Positions 49,077-57,381 of a stretch of DNA of 64,000 nt are shown here, in pieces. Source of the DNA: Streptacidiphilus sp. ASG 303 (GTDB lineage: Bacteria > Actinomycetota > Actinomycetes > Streptomycetales > Streptomycetaceae); assembly GCF_020991365.1 (NCBI RefSeq), contig NZ_JAJLRA010000008.1, forward strand, positions 1 through 64,000, read 5' to 3'. Every line of letters begins with the position of its first letter. Position 1 is the first letter of the stretch. Position numbers and translations under genes: made by a program. Below the pieces are notes generated by a model. The model was not told the DNA's origin and searched no databases. It saw only the letters and a list, made by a program, of their open reading frames with translations.

Positions 49077-49354
49077 GGTGCGCGCCAGTCTTGCATCCGC
49101 CGCCGACAAACGGGCGCGGCGGCCCGGATCCGGCCCGTTCCCGCGGCAGGGCACGGCAGTTACCGCCCGGGCGTGCCGTCCGCCACCGGGCCGGGGGGCC
49201 GGCCGGCGGGCCGTCTGACGGTCCGTCCCGTCCGCGCGCCGCGCCGGACGGCCGTGTCCCCTGACGGGTCGGCGGTTTGCCCCCGTCGTCCGCTCCTCGC
49301 TTTGATGCCGGGGGCGGCGGGTCGCCGTCCCGTGCGGCGAGGAATGCGGTGGAC

Positions 49355-50614
49355 ATGAGGGGCAGGCGGGCGCTGGGGCGCCGGTTCGGGTGTCTGTGGG
49401 CGGCGTACGCGGTCAGCTCGTACGGCTCGGGGCTCGGGTTCGGCGCGTTCCCCCTGATCGCGGTCCTGGTGCTGCACTGCGGGCCGGCCCAGGTGGCGGC
49501 GCTGTCCTCCGCCGGGCGGGCCGTCGGCGCCCTGGTCGCGCTGCCGCTCGGCCCCTGGGTGGAGTTCCGCCGCAAGCGGCCGGTCATGGTGGCGATGGAC
49601 CTGACCCGGTTCGCGGCGTTGGCGACCGTCCCCGTCGCGTTCGCGCTCGGCCGGCTCGGCTTCGCCCAGCTCCTCCTCGTGTCCGTCGTCACGGCCGCGG
49701 CCGACATCGCCTTCAGGGCGGCCTGCGGCGCGTACCTGAAGGCGCTGGTGCCGGCGGAGGACCTGCTGGTCGCGAACAGCCGGTTCGAGTCCACGATGTG
49801 GACCTCGACCACGGTCGGACCGCCGCTGGGCGGGGCCGCGATCGGGCTGCTCGGCCCGATGGCCACGGTGGTGGCCGACGCGGTCAGCTACCTGCTCTCG
49901 GCGCTCGGCGTCCGGGCCGTCGGCGGGACGGAGGCGCCCCCCGCGCGCACCGGTGCACCGCGGCTGCGGGCGGGCGACCTGCTCGAGGGCTGGCGCCACA
50001 TCCTGGCCCACCCCGTGCTGCGCCCGCTGTTCCTCAACGCGGTCGTCGTCAACGGCCTGATCATGGCCTCCGAACCGCTGCTCGCGGTACTCCTGCTGGG
50101 CCGCCTCGGGTTCGCACCCTGGCAGTACGGCCTCGTGTTCGCGGCCCCCTGCGTCGGCGGGCTGATCGGCTCACGGCTCGCGCGCCCGCTCGCGGCGCGG
50201 TTCGGCCGCCACCGGGTGATGCTCACCGCCGGGGTGCTGCGGGCGTGCTGGCCCGTCGGGCTGGCCCTCGTCCGGCCCGGCGCCCCCGGGATCGTCCTCG
50301 TCGTCGCCGTCCAGCTCGGCCTGGTGACCTGCTGCGGCCTCTTCAACCCGCTGCTGGCCACCTACCGGCTCGACCGCACCGCCCCCGGCCTGGTCGCCCG
50401 CACCCTGTCCGCGTGGTCGGTCGGCAGCAGCGCCGCCATCGCGGCCCTGACCGCCCTGTGGGGCCTGCTGGCCGCCGTCACCGGCCCCCGAACCGCGATC
50501 GCCGCCGCCGGCGTCCTCCTCCTGGCCACCCCGCTGCTGCTCCCCCGCCGCGGGGACGCGCCCCGGGGCGGGCCCGCCGGTGCCGGGGTTCCGGAGGCCG
50601 CCGGCCGGGTCTGA
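49355..50614 (+). CDS. MFS transporter
   Basis: A 419-residue major facilitator with 12 predicted helices and no large loops. FGCLWAAYAVSSYGSGLGFGAFPLIAVLVL is helix 1, LPLGPWVEFRRKRPVMVAMD the motif-A loop, and LVANSRFESTMWTSTTVGPPLGGAAIGL the family motif of the MFS_3/enterobactin exporter-like group. It may export a siderophore or drug. A GTG at 49349 has better spacing (6 bases) to GAGG and could be the true start. It is divergent from the nuclease operon and monocistronic. Confidence 0.88.
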   Translation: MRGRRALGRRFGCLWAAYAVSSYGSGLGFGAFPLIAVLVLHCGPAQVAALSSAGRAVGALVALPLGPWVEFRRKRPVMVAMDLTRFAALATVPVAFALGRLGFAQLLLVSVVTAAADIAFRAACGAYLKALVPAEDLLVANSRFESTMWTSTTVGPPLGGAAIGLLGPMATVVADAVSYLLSALGVRAVGGTEAPPARTGAPRLRAGDLLEGWRHILAHPVLRPLFLNAVVVNGLIMASEPLLAVLLLGRLGFAPWQYGLVFAAPCVGGLIGSRLARPLAARFGRHRVMLTAGVLRACWPVGLALVRPGAPGIVLVVAVQLGLVTCCGLFNPLLATYRLDRTAPGLVARTLSAWSVGSSAAIAALTALWGLLAAVTGPRTAIAAAGVLLLATPLLLPRRGDAPRGGPAGAGVPEAAGRV

Positions 50615-50735
50615 GGCCGCGGCCCGGCGCCGGCCCCGCCCGCCCGACCAGTGGCGGCCGCGGCGCTCGGCGCGGGGCGGAGGCCCTGCCCGCCGGGCGG
50701 CACCGGGGACAACCGCCCTGCCCGGCCGCCGCGCC

Positions 50736-51671
50736 TCAGCGGGCGGGGACCGGCGGCCGGGAGGCCGGCGGTGCGTCGGCCCCGGCCCCCGGCGCCGCGC
50801 CGCCCCGGGGCCTCGCCGCGCCGTCCCCGGGCCTGGCCGGGGCGGGGACGAAGGCCGCCGGTGCGGGGGCCGGCCCGGCGGCCGCGGCCGCGCCCCGCCC
50901 ACCGGCGCCCGCGCCGCGCCGCAGGCGGTCGGCGAGGCGCAGCGCGGGCCCGGCCAGCAGGGCGCCCGCGCCCATCACGGCGCAGCCGGCCACCGCGTCC
51001 AGCAGGTAGTGGTTGGCGGTGCCCATCACGACCACGGCGATCAGCACGGGGTACAGCAGTCCGGCGATCCGCACGGCGGTCCGGTCGGCGCACCGCCAGA
51101 CCAGGACGCCGCACCACAGGGCCCAGCCCACGTGCAGGCTGGGCATGGCGGCGAACTCGTTGGTGAGGTGGCCGAGCCCCTTGGGCGCGCTCGCGTCCGC
51201 GCCCCACCAGCCGACGGCGGCGTGCTGCCGCATGGAGTCGGTGAAGCCGTACGAGGCCTCCAGCAGCCGGGGCGGGGCGGTCGGCAGGAGGGTGAAGCCG
51301 GCGAGTCCGAGCACCGTCGAGACGCCGAGCCAGGTGCGGGCGTGCCGGTAGCGGCCGCGGTGCCGGTGCCACAGCCAGGCCAGGACCAGCGGGGTGACCA
51401 GGTAGTGGAGCGAGGCGTAGGCGAAGTCGGCGGGGACGGCCAGCCAGGCGTGGCGGGTGAAGGCGGTGTTCAGCAGGTGCTCGGGCGACAGGCGCAGCCG
51501 GGCTTCCGCGGACAGCAGGGCGTGGCCGTTGCGCAGGGCCCGGGGGAGGCTCCCGGCGACCAGCAGCCGGCTGCCGTCGTAGGCGGCGTAGATCAGCGCG
51601 AGCAGGAGCAGCTCCCGCCACCAGTGGCGGGGGACGCCTGCGGCGGCGGGGGGTGCGGACGGCGACGACAT
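50736..51671 (-). CDS. PAP2 family phosphatase (Aur1/Ipt1-like)
   Basis: A 311-residue membrane protein with six helices. TNEFAAMPSLHVGWALWCGVLVWR is the PSLH motif and VVMGTANHYLLDAVAGC the following His/Asp motif of PAP2 phosphatases. The N-terminal part (LNTAFTRHAWLAVPADFAYASLHYLVTPLVLAWLW) places it with the inositolphosphorylceramide-synthase-like group of actinobacteria. The substrate is probably a lipid phosphate. The last 60 residues are Ala/Gly/Pro-rich. It is divergent from a TetR gene with a palindrome between them. Confidence 0.9.
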   Translation of the reverse strand: MSSPSAPPAAAGVPRHWWRELLLLALIYAAYDGSRLLVAGSLPRALRNGHALLSAEARLRLSPEHLLNTAFTRHAWLAVPADFAYASLHYLVTPLVLAWLWHRHRGRYRHARTWLGVSTVLGLAGFTLLPTAPPRLLEASYGFTDSMRQHAAVGWWGADASAPKGLGHLTNEFAAMPSLHVGWALWCGVLVWRCADRTAVRIAGLLYPVLIAVVVMGTANHYLLDAVAGCAVMGAGALLAGPALRLADRLRRGAGAGGRGAAAAAGPAPAPAAFVPAPARPGDGAARPRGGAAPGAGADAPPASRPPVPAR

Positions 51672-51697
51672 GCGGGTGAACTCCGGGTGGCGAACGG

Positions 51698-51717
51698 GCG
51701 TACGTCATACCGTACGC
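51698..51717. promoter_or_regulatory. putative TetR operator
   Basis: GCGTACG-TCATAC-CGTACGC is a perfect 7-bp inverted repeat with a 6-base centre, between the divergent PAP2 and TetR genes. A further GTACG half-site follows at 51719. It probably mediates TetR control of both genes. Confidence 0.75.
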
Positions 51718-51816
51718 TGTACGTTGGCAGAAGGCGCAGGCGGCCCGGATTCGGTGTCCGGGAACGGGGGAGGCGCCCGGCGCCACCGTCGACCGCGACC
51801 CGCCGTGACAGGACAG

Positions 51817-52698
51817 ATGCACCCGGAACCCGCCCGTCTCCCGCAGAACGGCCCGCTGCCCGGCCCGGAGCGGAGCCCCGAGGGCGCTCACGCCGCCGGC
51901 TCCGGGCCCGCCCCCGGCGAGGGGGGCCGCACCGGCCGGGACCTCCCCCGGCAGGACCGCCCCTCCCGCCGCCCCCGCGCGCCCCGCCACACCCTCAGCG
52001 CCGAGCGCATCCTCGACACCGCCCTGCGGCTGCTCGACGAGCGGGGCATCGACGTCTTCTCGATGCGCGCCCTCGCCGAGGAGCTCGGGGTGGGCACCAT
52101 GGCGCTGTACACCTACTTCCGCTCCAAGGAGGAGCTCTTCGGCGCCGCACGCGAACGCGTGTTCGCCGAGCACGCGCCCCCGGCCCGCACCGACGCGCCC
52201 TGGCACGACCAGCTCCGGGACTCCTGCCTCGCCCTCTACCGGCTCTTCACCGGGCGCCCCGCCGTCCTGCAGCTCCTGGCGGAGCAGCACCGCGCCGAGC
52301 AGCACCGCGCCGGACCCCCGGCCGACCGGGTGCCGACCACGGGCGCCGTCGGCGCCATGGAGCACATGCTGGGGCTGATGCGCGGCGCGGGCCTCGGCCG
52401 GGAGGAGGCCGCCCGCGCCCAGACCGCGCTGATGCAGTACACCGTCGGCGCGGCGCTGCGGGCCGGCCGCGCCTGCGGCGACGCCGAGGCCCGGCGGCGC
52501 TTCCGGGCCCGCCTGGAGTCGCTGCCCGCGCGCGACTTCCCGCTGGTCGTCGACCTGGCGCCGGAGCTCGCCGAGGCCCAGGAGAGCGCGGCCCAGTACG
52601 CCTTCGGGCTGGACCTGATCCTCGCCGGCCTGCGGGCTGGGGGATCATGGGAGGCAGTGGGCCGCGACGACGGGGCCCGGCCCGAACGGCCCAGCTGA
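51817..52698 (+). CDS. TetR family transcriptional regulator
   Basis: A 293-residue repressor with a disordered 60-residue N-terminal extension. The DNA-binding domain reads LSAERILDTALRLLDERGIDVFSMRALAEELGVGTMALYTYFRSKEEL, and the C-terminal domain resembles the tetracycline-repressor type. The start is uncertain: the ATG at 51817 follows AGGACAG, and a GTG at 51805 is also possible. It probably represses the divergent PAP2 phosphatase gene. Confidence 0.87.
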   Translation: MHPEPARLPQNGPLPGPERSPEGAHAAGSGPAPGEGGRTGRDLPRQDRPSRRPRAPRHTLSAERILDTALRLLDERGIDVFSMRALAEELGVGTMALYTYFRSKEELFGAARERVFAEHAPPARTDAPWHDQLRDSCLALYRLFTGRPAVLQLLAEQHRAEQHRAGPPADRVPTTGAVGAMEHMLGLMRGAGLGREEAARAQTALMQYTVGAALRAGRACGDAEARRRFRARLESLPARDFPLVVDLAPELAEAQESAAQYAFGLDLILAGLRAGGSWEAVGRDDGARPERPS

Positions 52699-52713
52699 GG
52701 AGGCACGGCTCCC

Positions 52714-53352
52714 ATGCCCGCCCGCATCCTGATCGTCCGGCACGGCGAGACCGAGTGGTCCGCCACCGGCCGCCACACCGGACGTACCGACATCCCGCTC
52801 ACCGAGGAGGGCCGCCACATGGCGCGCGCCCTGGGCGAGCGCCTCAAGCGCGCGCCCTGGGACGGCCTGCCCGGCGCCCGCGTCCTCACCAGCCCGCTGG
52901 CGCGGGCCCGGGAGACCTGCGAGCTGGCGGGGCTCGGGGACCGCGCGGTCCCGGCCCCCGAGCTCATGGAGTGGGACTACGGGGCGTACGAGGGCCGCAC
53001 CGGCGACGCCATCCGCGCCGACGGCCACCCGGGGTGGGTGATCTGGCGCGACGGCGTCCCCGGCGGCGAGACCCTCGCCGACGTGTCCGCCCGCGTCGAC
53101 GCCTTCCTCGCCCGGATCGACGAGGAGCACGGCCGCCCCCACCAAGCCACGGTGACCATGGACTGCGCCGACTGCACGGTGGTCCTCTTCGCCCACGGCC
53201 ACCTGCTGCGGATCCTCACCGCCCGCTGGCTCGGGCTGCCGCCGGAGTACGGGCAGCGCTTCAAGCTGCGCCCCGCCTCGCTGGGCGTGCTCGGCTGGGA
53301 GTACGCGGAGCCCGCCGTGGAGCTGTGGAACGACACGGCCCACCTGGCCTGA
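52714..53352 (+). CDS. histidine phosphatase family protein
   Basis: A 212-residue phosphatase of the phosphoglycerate-mutase-like branch. [30 protein letters not shown] has the phospho-accepting His and Arg, [17 protein letters not shown] the second Arg, [15 protein letters not shown] the acid/base Glu region, and [18 protein letters not shown] the second catalytic His. The substrate is unknown. GAGGAGG lies 11 bases upstream. It follows the TetR gene by 15 bases. Its last codons and stop fall in the first unit of a 19-bp tandem repeat. Confidence 0.93.
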   Translation: MPARILIVRHGETEWSATGRHTGRTDIPLTEEGRHMARALGERLKRAPWDGLPGARVLTSPLARARETCELAGLGDRAVPAPELMEWDYGAYEGRTGDAIRADGHPGWVIWRDGVPGGETLADVSARVDAFLARIDEEHGRPHQATVTMDCADCTVVLFAHGHLLRILTARWLGLPPEYGQRFKLRPASLGVLGWEYAEPAVELWNDTAHLA

Positions 53353-53400
53353 CGCGGCCCGCCTGGCCTGACACGGCCCACCTGGCCTGACGCGGCCCTG
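53333..53400 (+). repeat. 19-bp tandem repeat at gene end
   Basis: Three full units of ACRCGGCCCRCCTGGCCTG, plus 11 bases of a fourth, start inside the last codons of the phosphatase gene. Units 1 and 3 are identical and unit 2 differs at two positions. The stop TGA lies at the junction of units 1 and 2. Confidence 0.9.
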
Positions 53401-53441
53401 CGGCCCGGACCGCCCGGCACGGCCCGCCCGCGGTGCGGCCC

Positions 53442-53480
53442 GCGGCGCGTCCGCGGGCGGTCCGGCCGCGGACGCGCCGC
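53442..53480. terminator. bidirectional terminator
   Basis: A perfect 15-bp stem (arms 53442-53456 and 53466-53480, 9-base loop) touches the stop codon of the minus-strand regulator gene and faces the phosphatase gene. Confidence 0.85.
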
Positions 53481-54908
53481 TCACCCCGCCAGGTCGTAGC
53501 GCTCCACGAAGGCCGCCACCTCCGGCACGTCCCGGTGGGGCCGCAGCAGGGCCGCCGTGCCGGCCAGCATGGAGCGGATCCGCGCCGAGCGGACCTCCTG
53601 CAGCAGGTGCAGCGCCTGCGTACCGCCGGCCGCGGCGGCCGCGAGGTCGCCGCGGCCCAGCCGGCAGTGGGCGAGCTCCGCCGTGTAGAGGGCCCGGTTG
53701 CGGACGAAGTGCGGCTCCTGCAGCTCCACCGCCCGCCGGGCCAGGTCGGCGGCGCGGTCCCAGTCGCCCAGCGCGGACCGGCACTGCGCCTCCAGCCCGG
53801 TGATCTCCGCCGGGCCGTAGAAGGACATCCACTCCGGGTCGGCGTCGCGTCCGCCCCGCTCCAGCAGCCGGTGGGCCCGCAGCAGCGCCCGCTCGCAGGC
53901 GCGGCGCTCGTGCAGCACCGCCCAGCCCCCGGCCTCCCGCATGGCCAGCAGCGACAGCAGCCGGTCGGACCCCACCCGCTCCGCCGCGTGCTGCCCCGCC
54001 TGCGCGGCGCGGACCGCCTCCCGGGGCCGCCCCGCGTCGCGGGCGAGGAAGGCGCTGTTGCAGAACGCGTGGGCCTCCAGCGCCGGGTCGCCCGCCATGC
54101 GTGCGGTGGCCAGCGCCTCCGAGTAGAAGGAGCGCGCGTCGGCGAGGCGGCCCGAGTCGTGGGCCAGCCAGCCGACGGAGATCGCCAGCTCGCCCGCGCC
54201 CGCCTGCAGGCGGCGCTCGGTGGCCGCGCTGTAGCTGCCGGTGTTCAGCAGCAGGTAGGCGCCGCGCAGGGAGCGGCCGGCGGACTCGAAGAGGGCGTCG
54301 GCGCCCTGCCGGTCGTCCAGCACCCTGATCCGGCGGACGGCCTGCTCGACGCCCTCGGCCTCCTCGGCGCCGACCCGGCGGGGGGTGTCCGGCCCGGCCC
54401 ACGCCGGCCGGTCCAGGCCGAGCGCCGTCACCAGGGCGGCCGGGCCGCCCGCCATGAACGTGCGGCGGTGCACGTCGTCGTTCTCCTTGCCGCTGGTGGT
54501 GCCGGTCGTACGTGTCGTACCCGTCGCACTCGTCGTACCTGTCGTGCCTGTCGTGCCGGCGCCGTCGGCGCCGGTGTCCCGACGCCCGCCCCCGGATACG
54601 CGGGCGGAGCGGGACGGGTTCGCCCGGCCCCGCACCGAACCGCGCGGGGCGAACCCCAGGTCGGTCAGGGACAGGTCCGGGAACATGTGGCGGAACACAC
54701 GCTCGTAGGCGTAGTTGGGACAGCGGATCTCGCCCGCCTCCACGCGCCCGATGTACCGGGCGTCGCACGAGACGTGCTCGCCGATCTCCCGGCCCGCCCG
54801 CCGCACCCGGGCTGCGAACTCCCCGGGGGAGAGTCCGCCGCGCAGGGCGCGCATCGCGCTGTTGGCCGGGGGCCGGTCCGACGGGTCGAGGGGTCGGCTG
54901 GGTGCCAT
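53481..54908 (-). CDS. XRE-type regulator with TPR-like domain
   Basis: A 475-residue regulator. LRGGLSPGEFAARVRRAGREIGEHVSCDARYIGRVEAGEIRCPNYAYERVF is a lambda-repressor-like helix-turn-helix. A Gly/Thr repeat linker (residues 115-150, ATGTTGTT-like) follows, then RRTFMAGGPAALVTAL, and from about 190 on helical repeats such as LADARSFYSEALATARMAGDPALEAHAFCNSAFLARDAGRPREAV that look like TPRs. This layout is common in Streptomyces regulators of development and antibiotics. GGGGAG lies 8 bases before the ATG. Confidence 0.88.
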   Translation of the reverse strand: MAPSRPLDPSDRPPANSAMRALRGGLSPGEFAARVRRAGREIGEHVSCDARYIGRVEAGEIRCPNYAYERVFRHMFPDLSLTDLGFAPRGSVRGRANPSRSARVSGGGRRDTGADGAGTTGTTGTTSATGTTRTTGTTSGKENDDVHRRTFMAGGPAALVTALGLDRPAWAGPDTPRRVGAEEAEGVEQAVRRIRVLDDRQGADALFESAGRSLRGAYLLLNTGSYSAATERRLQAGAGELAISVGWLAHDSGRLADARSFYSEALATARMAGDPALEAHAFCNSAFLARDAGRPREAVRAAQAGQHAAERVGSDRLLSLLAMREAGGWAVLHERRACERALLRAHRLLERGGRDADPEWMSFYGPAEITGLEAQCRSALGDWDRAADLARRAVELQEPHFVRNRALYTAELAHCRLGRGDLAAAAAGGTQALHLLQEVRSARIRSMLAGTAALLRPHRDVPEVAAFVERYDLAG

Positions 54909-55145
54909 GGCTCTGCTCCCCGGGTGGCTCCTGGGTCCCCCGTGGCCGCCGGTGCGGCTGCAGGGGACGCACCGACAGTACCGGGAGTGCCGATGCGAAC
55001 ACGCAGAGTTTCCGCCCAAAGCGGACACGCCCGCGCGGATCCGCCATGAAATGCCACGGCCCGCCCGCATCCTGCCCGTGGCCTGCGCCCCTCCCCGGCG
55101 TTGTGCTGGTCGGGAGACCGTCCCGCCGACAGCTGTGAGGTGCGC

Positions 55146-55583
55146 ATGGACGCCGGAGTGCCGCAGTCAGTGCCCCGAGCGGGCGGCGCCCTGCTGCCGC
55201 CGGCCGTGGTGGACGGGCTGCGCGCCGCCGTCAGGCGCGTTCCCGAGGCCGCCGAGGCGCTGCCCTTCGACACCGTCGCCGTCCCGCTCCGCCACGGACT
55301 GGAGGCCGCGGACATCCTGCGGCTGCGCGGCGTCTGCGGCGCGGTGCTGAGCGACTCCGGCGGCACCCGCCTCCTCTTCCTGGTGCCGCCCGGCACGAGC
55401 GAGCGCTGGCACCTGGCCGGCAGCTCCTGCACGCCCGGCGCGGCGGCCGCCCCCGGCGCCGGCTGGCTCGTCGGCACGCTCGGCGCGGGCGCTGCCCTGC
55501 GCGCCACCGACCCCTGGGTCCTGCGCGCCGTGCTCTGCGAGGCCGCCGGGACGCTCATGGCGGGCGGCTTCGGCCCCTACTGA
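55146..55583 (+). CDS. hypothetical protein (145 aa)
   Basis: A 145-residue protein. VVDGLRAAVRRVPEAAEALPFDTVAVPLRHGLEAADILRLRGVCGAVLSD, LLFLVPPGTSERWHLAGSSCTP and LVGTLGAGAALRATDPWVLRAVLCEAAGTL suggest a compact alpha/beta domain. It resembles in style the primase/polymerase-like protein at 43234 but shares no clear motif. GAGG lies 5 bases before the ATG. It is divergent from the XRE regulator gene. Confidence 0.65.
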   Translation: MDAGVPQSVPRAGGALLPPAVVDGLRAAVRRVPEAAEALPFDTVAVPLRHGLEAADILRLRGVCGAVLSDSGGTRLLFLVPPGTSERWHLAGSSCTPGAAAAPGAGWLVGTLGAGAALRATDPWVLRAVLCEAAGTLMAGGFGPY

Positions 55584-55709
55584 GCACGCCGCCCGGCCCC
55601 CCTCCGCCCGGTCCCCTCCGGCGGGCGTCTCCGCCCGGTCCCCGCCGCACGGACCCCCGGCAGGTCCCCTCCGGCGGGCGCCTCCGGTCGGCTCCTCATA
55701 CTGGTCGCC

Positions 55710-56588
55710 ATGGGACGCAGCAGCCGAGGACCGGACCACCGCACCCGCGAGCGGATCGCCCGCCGCACGGCCACCGGCCTCGCCGAACTCGTCCCCGACC
55801 GCGACCGCCCCCGCGGATGGACGCTCCTCCTCGACGGCGCCCCGCAGTCGTACGTCGACCTCGACGACCCCGCGCACCTCTCCTTCGAGTACCAGCGGCG
55901 GCTCGGCCACGTCGCCGACCTGGCCGCACCGCCCGGCAGGCCGCTGACCGCGCTCCACCTCGGCGGCGGCGCCCTCACCCTCCCCCGGTACGTCGCCGCC
56001 ACCCGCCCCCGCTCCCGGCAGCAGGTCGCCGAGATCGACACGGACCTCACCGGGCTGGTCCGGGCCGAGCTGCCGCTGGACCGCGGCTGGCAGGTCCGGG
56101 TGCGCGGCGGCGACGCCCGCGCCGTGCTGGAGCGCGCGCCCGAGGGGGCCGCCGACCTGGTGGTGGCCGACGTGTTCAGCGGCGCCCGGGTACCGGCGCA
56201 CTGCGCCACCGCCGAGTTCGCGGCCCTCGCCCTGCGCGCCCTCGCCCCGGGCGGCCTGTACGCGGCGAACATCGCGGACGGCGCGCCGCTCGCCTTCGCC
56301 CGCTCCCAGGTCGCCACCCTGCTGGGGCTCTTCCCCGAGGTGTGCCTGATCGGCGATCCGGCGGTGCTGCGCGGCCGCCGCTTCGGCAACCTGCTGCTGG
56401 TCGCCGGCCGGCTTCCCCTGCCGCTGGCCGAGCTGACGCGGCGCACCGGCGCCGACCCCTTCCCGGGGCGGGTCGACCACGGCCGGGCGCTGGCCGACTT
56501 CACCGGCGGCGCGGCCCCCGCCACCGACGCGACCGCCGCGCCCTCCCCGGCGCCGCCCCCGGGCGTCTTCCGCGACGCCGCCCGCTGA
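55710..56588 (+). CDS. spermidine synthase-like protein
   Basis: A 292-residue Rossmann-fold protein. LHLGGGALTLPRYVAATRPRSRQQVAEIDTDL is the SAM-pocket strand-loop with the acidic residue, and ADLVVADVFSGARVPAHCATAEFAALALRALAPGGLYAANIAD the conserved region of spermidine synthase-like proteins. The true polyamine-synthase Asp gatekeeper is replaced (VADVFSG), so the reaction may be different. CATACT lies 7 bases before the ATG with no ribosome-binding site, hence a likely leaderless transcript. Confidence 0.87.
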   Translation: MGRSSRGPDHRTRERIARRTATGLAELVPDRDRPRGWTLLLDGAPQSYVDLDDPAHLSFEYQRRLGHVADLAAPPGRPLTALHLGGGALTLPRYVAATRPRSRQQVAEIDTDLTGLVRAELPLDRGWQVRVRGGDARAVLERAPEGAADLVVADVFSGARVPAHCATAEFAALALRALAPGGLYAANIADGAPLAFARSQVATLLGLFPEVCLIGDPAVLRGRRFGNLLLVAGRLPLPLAELTRRTGADPFPGRVDHGRALADFTGGAAPATDATAAPSPAPPPGVFRDAAR

Positions 56589-56778
56589 CCGGCACGCCCG
56601 GGCCGTGACCGGGACAGGACCGGTGCGGGACCGCGGCGCGTGCCCGGCCGGCGGATGCGCCGGTCCGGCGCACGGGGGTGCACCCCGGCGCGCCGTGCAC
56701 CCGGTACGCCCCGGCGTGCGGCGCGCTCCGGCCCGTCGCAGCCGCGCCGGGTGCGCCCGGCGCCGCGGCCCGCGGCCG

Positions 56779-57093
56779 TCAGTGGCCGCCCGGCAGCCCG
56801 CGGCGGCGCCAGACGGCCAGGCCGGTGAGCAGCAGTCCGGCGGTGATCGGCGCGATCACCGCGGCGCCCGTCCCCGAGGGCGCCCGCGGCAGCCGGGACG
56901 AGGCGTCGGCGGCCCGGTGCCCCGGAGCCGCGGCCCGCGCAGGCGCCGGGTCCCGGACGGATCCGGCGGGCCCGCCGGCGCTCCCTGCGGCGGAGGCGTC
57001 CTGACCGGTCGTCATGAAGGAGGCCGCGAGCAGCAGCGCCCCGGCGGCGGTGGTCCTGCGGCGGGCGCCGCACGCCCGGTGAATGTCGTGCAC
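56779..57093 (-). CDS. small secreted or membrane-anchored protein (hypothetical)
   Basis: A 104-residue protein. RRRTTAAGALLLAASFMTTGQDASA could be a signal peptide, and TGAAVIAPITAGLLLTGLAVWRRRG is a C-terminal transmembrane helix with a positive tail. The region between is Ala/Gly/Pro-rich. This resembles sortase-type or tail-anchored surface proteins, but no LPxTG motif is seen. The GTG at 57093 has no ribosome-binding site, so the start and even the gene are uncertain. Confidence 0.5.
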   Translation of the reverse strand: MHDIHRACGARRRTTAAGALLLAASFMTTGQDASAAGSAGGPAGSVRDPAPARAAAPGHRAADASSRLPRAPSGTGAAVIAPITAGLLLTGLAVWRRRGLPGGH

Positions 57094-57250
57094 GTCAGGG
57101 GAGAACGACCGTCGGCCGAACGGGTCACGACCGGCCGTGCGCCCCGCCTCCCCGCCCCTCCGCCCCTCCGACTCCCTGACGGCCCGTCGGCCCGCCGTGC
57201 TGCCGGCCCCCGGGCGGGACCACGCGCCGCGCGCCGCGCGCCACGCGTGA

Positions 57251-57288
57251 CGCCGCGCCGGACCCGGCACTCCCGGTCCGGCGCGGCG
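57251..57288 (-). terminator. bglC terminator
   Basis: A perfect 14-bp stem (CGCCGCGCCGGACC / GGTCCGGCGCGGCG, 10-base loop) lies 94 bases after the bglC stop. Confidence 0.75.
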
Positions 57289-57381
57289 CGGCGGGTGCGG
57301 CGGCCCCCTCACAAGCCGCCGCGCCCGCCCTGCGGCGGGGTGCCTGCCCTCCGGGGCCCCCGCCGGTCCTGCCCTCCCCGG

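Noticed and set aside
46123-49866. A 1247-codon minus-strand frame covering the unknown protein and beyond
   Set aside because: The part beyond 47793 is antisense or out of frame to the nuclease gene and lacks structure. The GTGA overlap at 47793 marks the real start.
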